6,366 nt of DNA from Spirosoma sp. (GTDB taxonomy: Bacteria > Bacteroidota > Bacteroidia > Cytophagales > Spirosomataceae): contig JANXVQ010000152.1 of assembly GCA_025351545.1 (NCBI GenBank), positions 1 through 6,366 on the forward strand. The letters are read 5' to 3'. Position 1 is the stretch's first letter. The number at the start of each line of letters is the position of its first letter. The notes beneath the pieces were generated by a model. It was not told the DNA's origin, ran no database searches, and saw only the letters and a list, made by a program, of their open reading frames with translations. A program made the position numbers and the translations under genes. Below, one piece after another: positions 5,257-6,366 of this stretch.

Positions 5257-6366
5257 TTATTTTATCGACCACATGGCGGCATTGATGTCATCGGTGCCAC
5301 CGTACTGACTCGTTACGGCCGCGCTGTTATTGGCGGTATTGTATGAACGCTCTGTTGATGGATACTGCCACCGAAGCGGGATACGGGTACTATTTCCGGT
5401 GCCGGGGCCAACCATGAAGGTTGGTACAGCTGTCCGGCGCTGGTTATAGAAGGCTTCCAGACCCGAATGCTGGAAGAAAGCCAGGTATTTCTGTGTCAGC
5501 ACTTGCCTCAGACCAGCCGTTGTGTTGCCCGCGTATTTTACGAGCGCCTGCGCATAATAGTCGGCAAAGCTAACGGAAACCTGATACGTATTGAACACTT
5601 TATAGCCGCCATCAGCCGAGAAAAATACGTCGTTACTCCCATCTTTCAGACCATAGAATCCCCACGATGCCTGAATTCCTTTTTTGTAATAATCTTCGGC
5701 ATTGCCCGTTGCCCAACCCCGATTAATTCCTTCGGCAATGGTGAACTGTAATTCAGGATAGCCAACAATAATGTAGGGCTCGGCGGTGTATGTGCTATAG
5801 TAGTGTTTACGATTTTGGAAGGAATACAGGCCCTGATTCGCATTGGTCGACATGATGGCTAAATCCTCACCCGAGGATGCACCCGCGAAAGCCGAAAAAT
5901 CGGTTGGCTTAACACCTGCTGCAACTTTTGCTGTGGCTGGTTCGGCTACCACAAACGTGCGGGGATCTTTCAGCGTCGTCAGGGTGCCCAGATACGTAGC
6001 GGCCATGTTCTCACGGGTAGCGTTCTGCCCGAAATTATCCGGATTGCGGGGATACTTGTTGAACTGGCTGTTATAAACGTATTGCAGATTATCGTCCATC
6101 GAACTCAGCACCGGATATTTAGTCGGGTTATTGAGTACATCAGCAAACCTCGCTTTCACGTTTAGATCCGTATCGGCTTCTTTCTTGCTCAGGCTCACCA
6201 GCACACGCAGTTTAAATGTGTTGACCACTTTCTGCCACTTGCTCAGGTTATTTCCCAGGTAAATATCGCCAGTCAGATTATTGTCACTTTTGGTAATAAG
6301 GGCGGTTAGATCGGTATTGGCATCATCGAGTTGTTTTAGAATCTGCACATAAACCTCCTTCTGCGT
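5257..6366 (-). CDS. SusD/RagB-like outer-membrane nutrient-binding lipoprotein, C-terminal part (5' end outside window)
   Basis: The frame is open to the right edge, giving the last 369 residues; a GTG at 6348 that mimics a start is an internal Val. It matches the SusD-like_2 subgroup of the SusD/RagB family. Visible blocks are QKEVYVQILKQLDDAN at the edge, WQKVVNTFKLRVLVSLS (about 44-60), GYPELQFTIAEGINRGW (202-218), the C-terminal QKYLAFFQHSGLEAFYNQRRT (about 292-312) and RIPLRWQYPSTERSYN (about 328-343). Full members are near 500 residues, so roughly 130 residues including the lipoprotein signal lie outside the window. Such proteins form a surface lid over a SusC-type TonB-dependent channel, and the susC partner is expected upstream, beyond the right edge. 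The stop codon is followed by a terminator and then a secreted phosphatase-family enzyme, pointing to a substrate that is bound and then hydrolysed. The family call is strong; the ligand is unknown. Confidence 0.95.
   Translation of the reverse strand, partial: TQKEVYVQILKQLDDANTDLTALITKSDNNLTGDIYLGNNLSKWQKVVNTFKLRVLVSLSKKEADTDLNVKARFADVLNNPTKYPVLSSMDDNLQYVYNSQFNKYPRNPDNFGQNATRENMAATYLGTLTTLKDPRTFVVAEPATAKVAAGVKPTDFSAFAGASSGEDLAIMSTNANQGLYSFQNRKHYYSTYTAEPYIIVGYPELQFTIAEGINRGWATGNAEDYYKKGIQASWGFYGLKDGSNDVFFSADGGYKVFNTYQVSVSFADYYAQALVKYAGNTTAGLRQVLTQKYLAFFQHSGLEAFYNQRRTAVPTFMVGPGTGNSTRIPLRWQYPSTERSYNTANNSAAVTSQYGGTDDINAAMWSIK

Noticed and set aside
6346..6348. GTG as the start of the SusD-like protein.
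   Set aside because: The open frame continues to the edge with typical family residues (QKEVY), and the family's lipoprotein signal is missing, so the gene is only cut by the window.

Overview
The window (6366 bases, roughly half G+C by eye) comes from a Bacteroidota bacterium, most likely a Cytophagales member of the Spirosoma/Dyadobacter type. This rests on the gene families present: a TonB-dependent receptor of the outer-membrane beta-barrel type, a SusD/RagB-like lipoprotein, and a lipoprotein whose Cys is followed by an acidic surface-export-like stretch. AT-rich gene leaders without Shine-Dalgarno sequences in front of the main genes also fit. The genus is an inference from protein style; no rRNA is present to confirm it.

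Layout. Bases 1-3118 (+ strand) hold the 3' part of a TonB-dependent receptor gene, cut by the left edge, and 47 bases later a complete 566-residue lipoprotein with an IPT/TIG domain and a long beta-rich domain. They look like one operon: an outer-membrane transporter and its surface-exposed partner, in a pairing that differs from SusC/SusD. A strong stem-loop with A- and T-tracts on its two sides (3147-3187) closes the operon and could also stop transcription from the right.

Bases 3188-4105 are a poorly coding stretch. It holds a possible 48-residue membrane protein on the minus strand (3274-3420), too short for usual gene calling. It also holds a plausible 92-residue soluble protein of unknown function (3705-3983, +) and, at 3979-4085, a nested palindromic repeat resembling a REP/REPIN-type interspersed element, lying exactly between two converging 3' ends.

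Bases 4106-6366 (- strand) hold a SusD-like lipoprotein gene cut by the right edge. Downstream of it are an intrinsic terminator and then a secreted alkaline-phosphatase-superfamily phosphodiesterase/phosphatase with all the expected metal ligands. The natural reading is the distal end of a SusC-SusD-hydrolase locus that captures and hydrolyses a phosphate ester outside the inner membrane, with a terminator or attenuator that could set the enzyme level separately. The substrate cannot be read from the sequence.

Nothing here proves a wholly new system. The best candidates for novelty are the receptor/IPT-lipoprotein pair, the nested palindromic repeat, the overlooked small membrane ORF and the orphan 92-residue protein.
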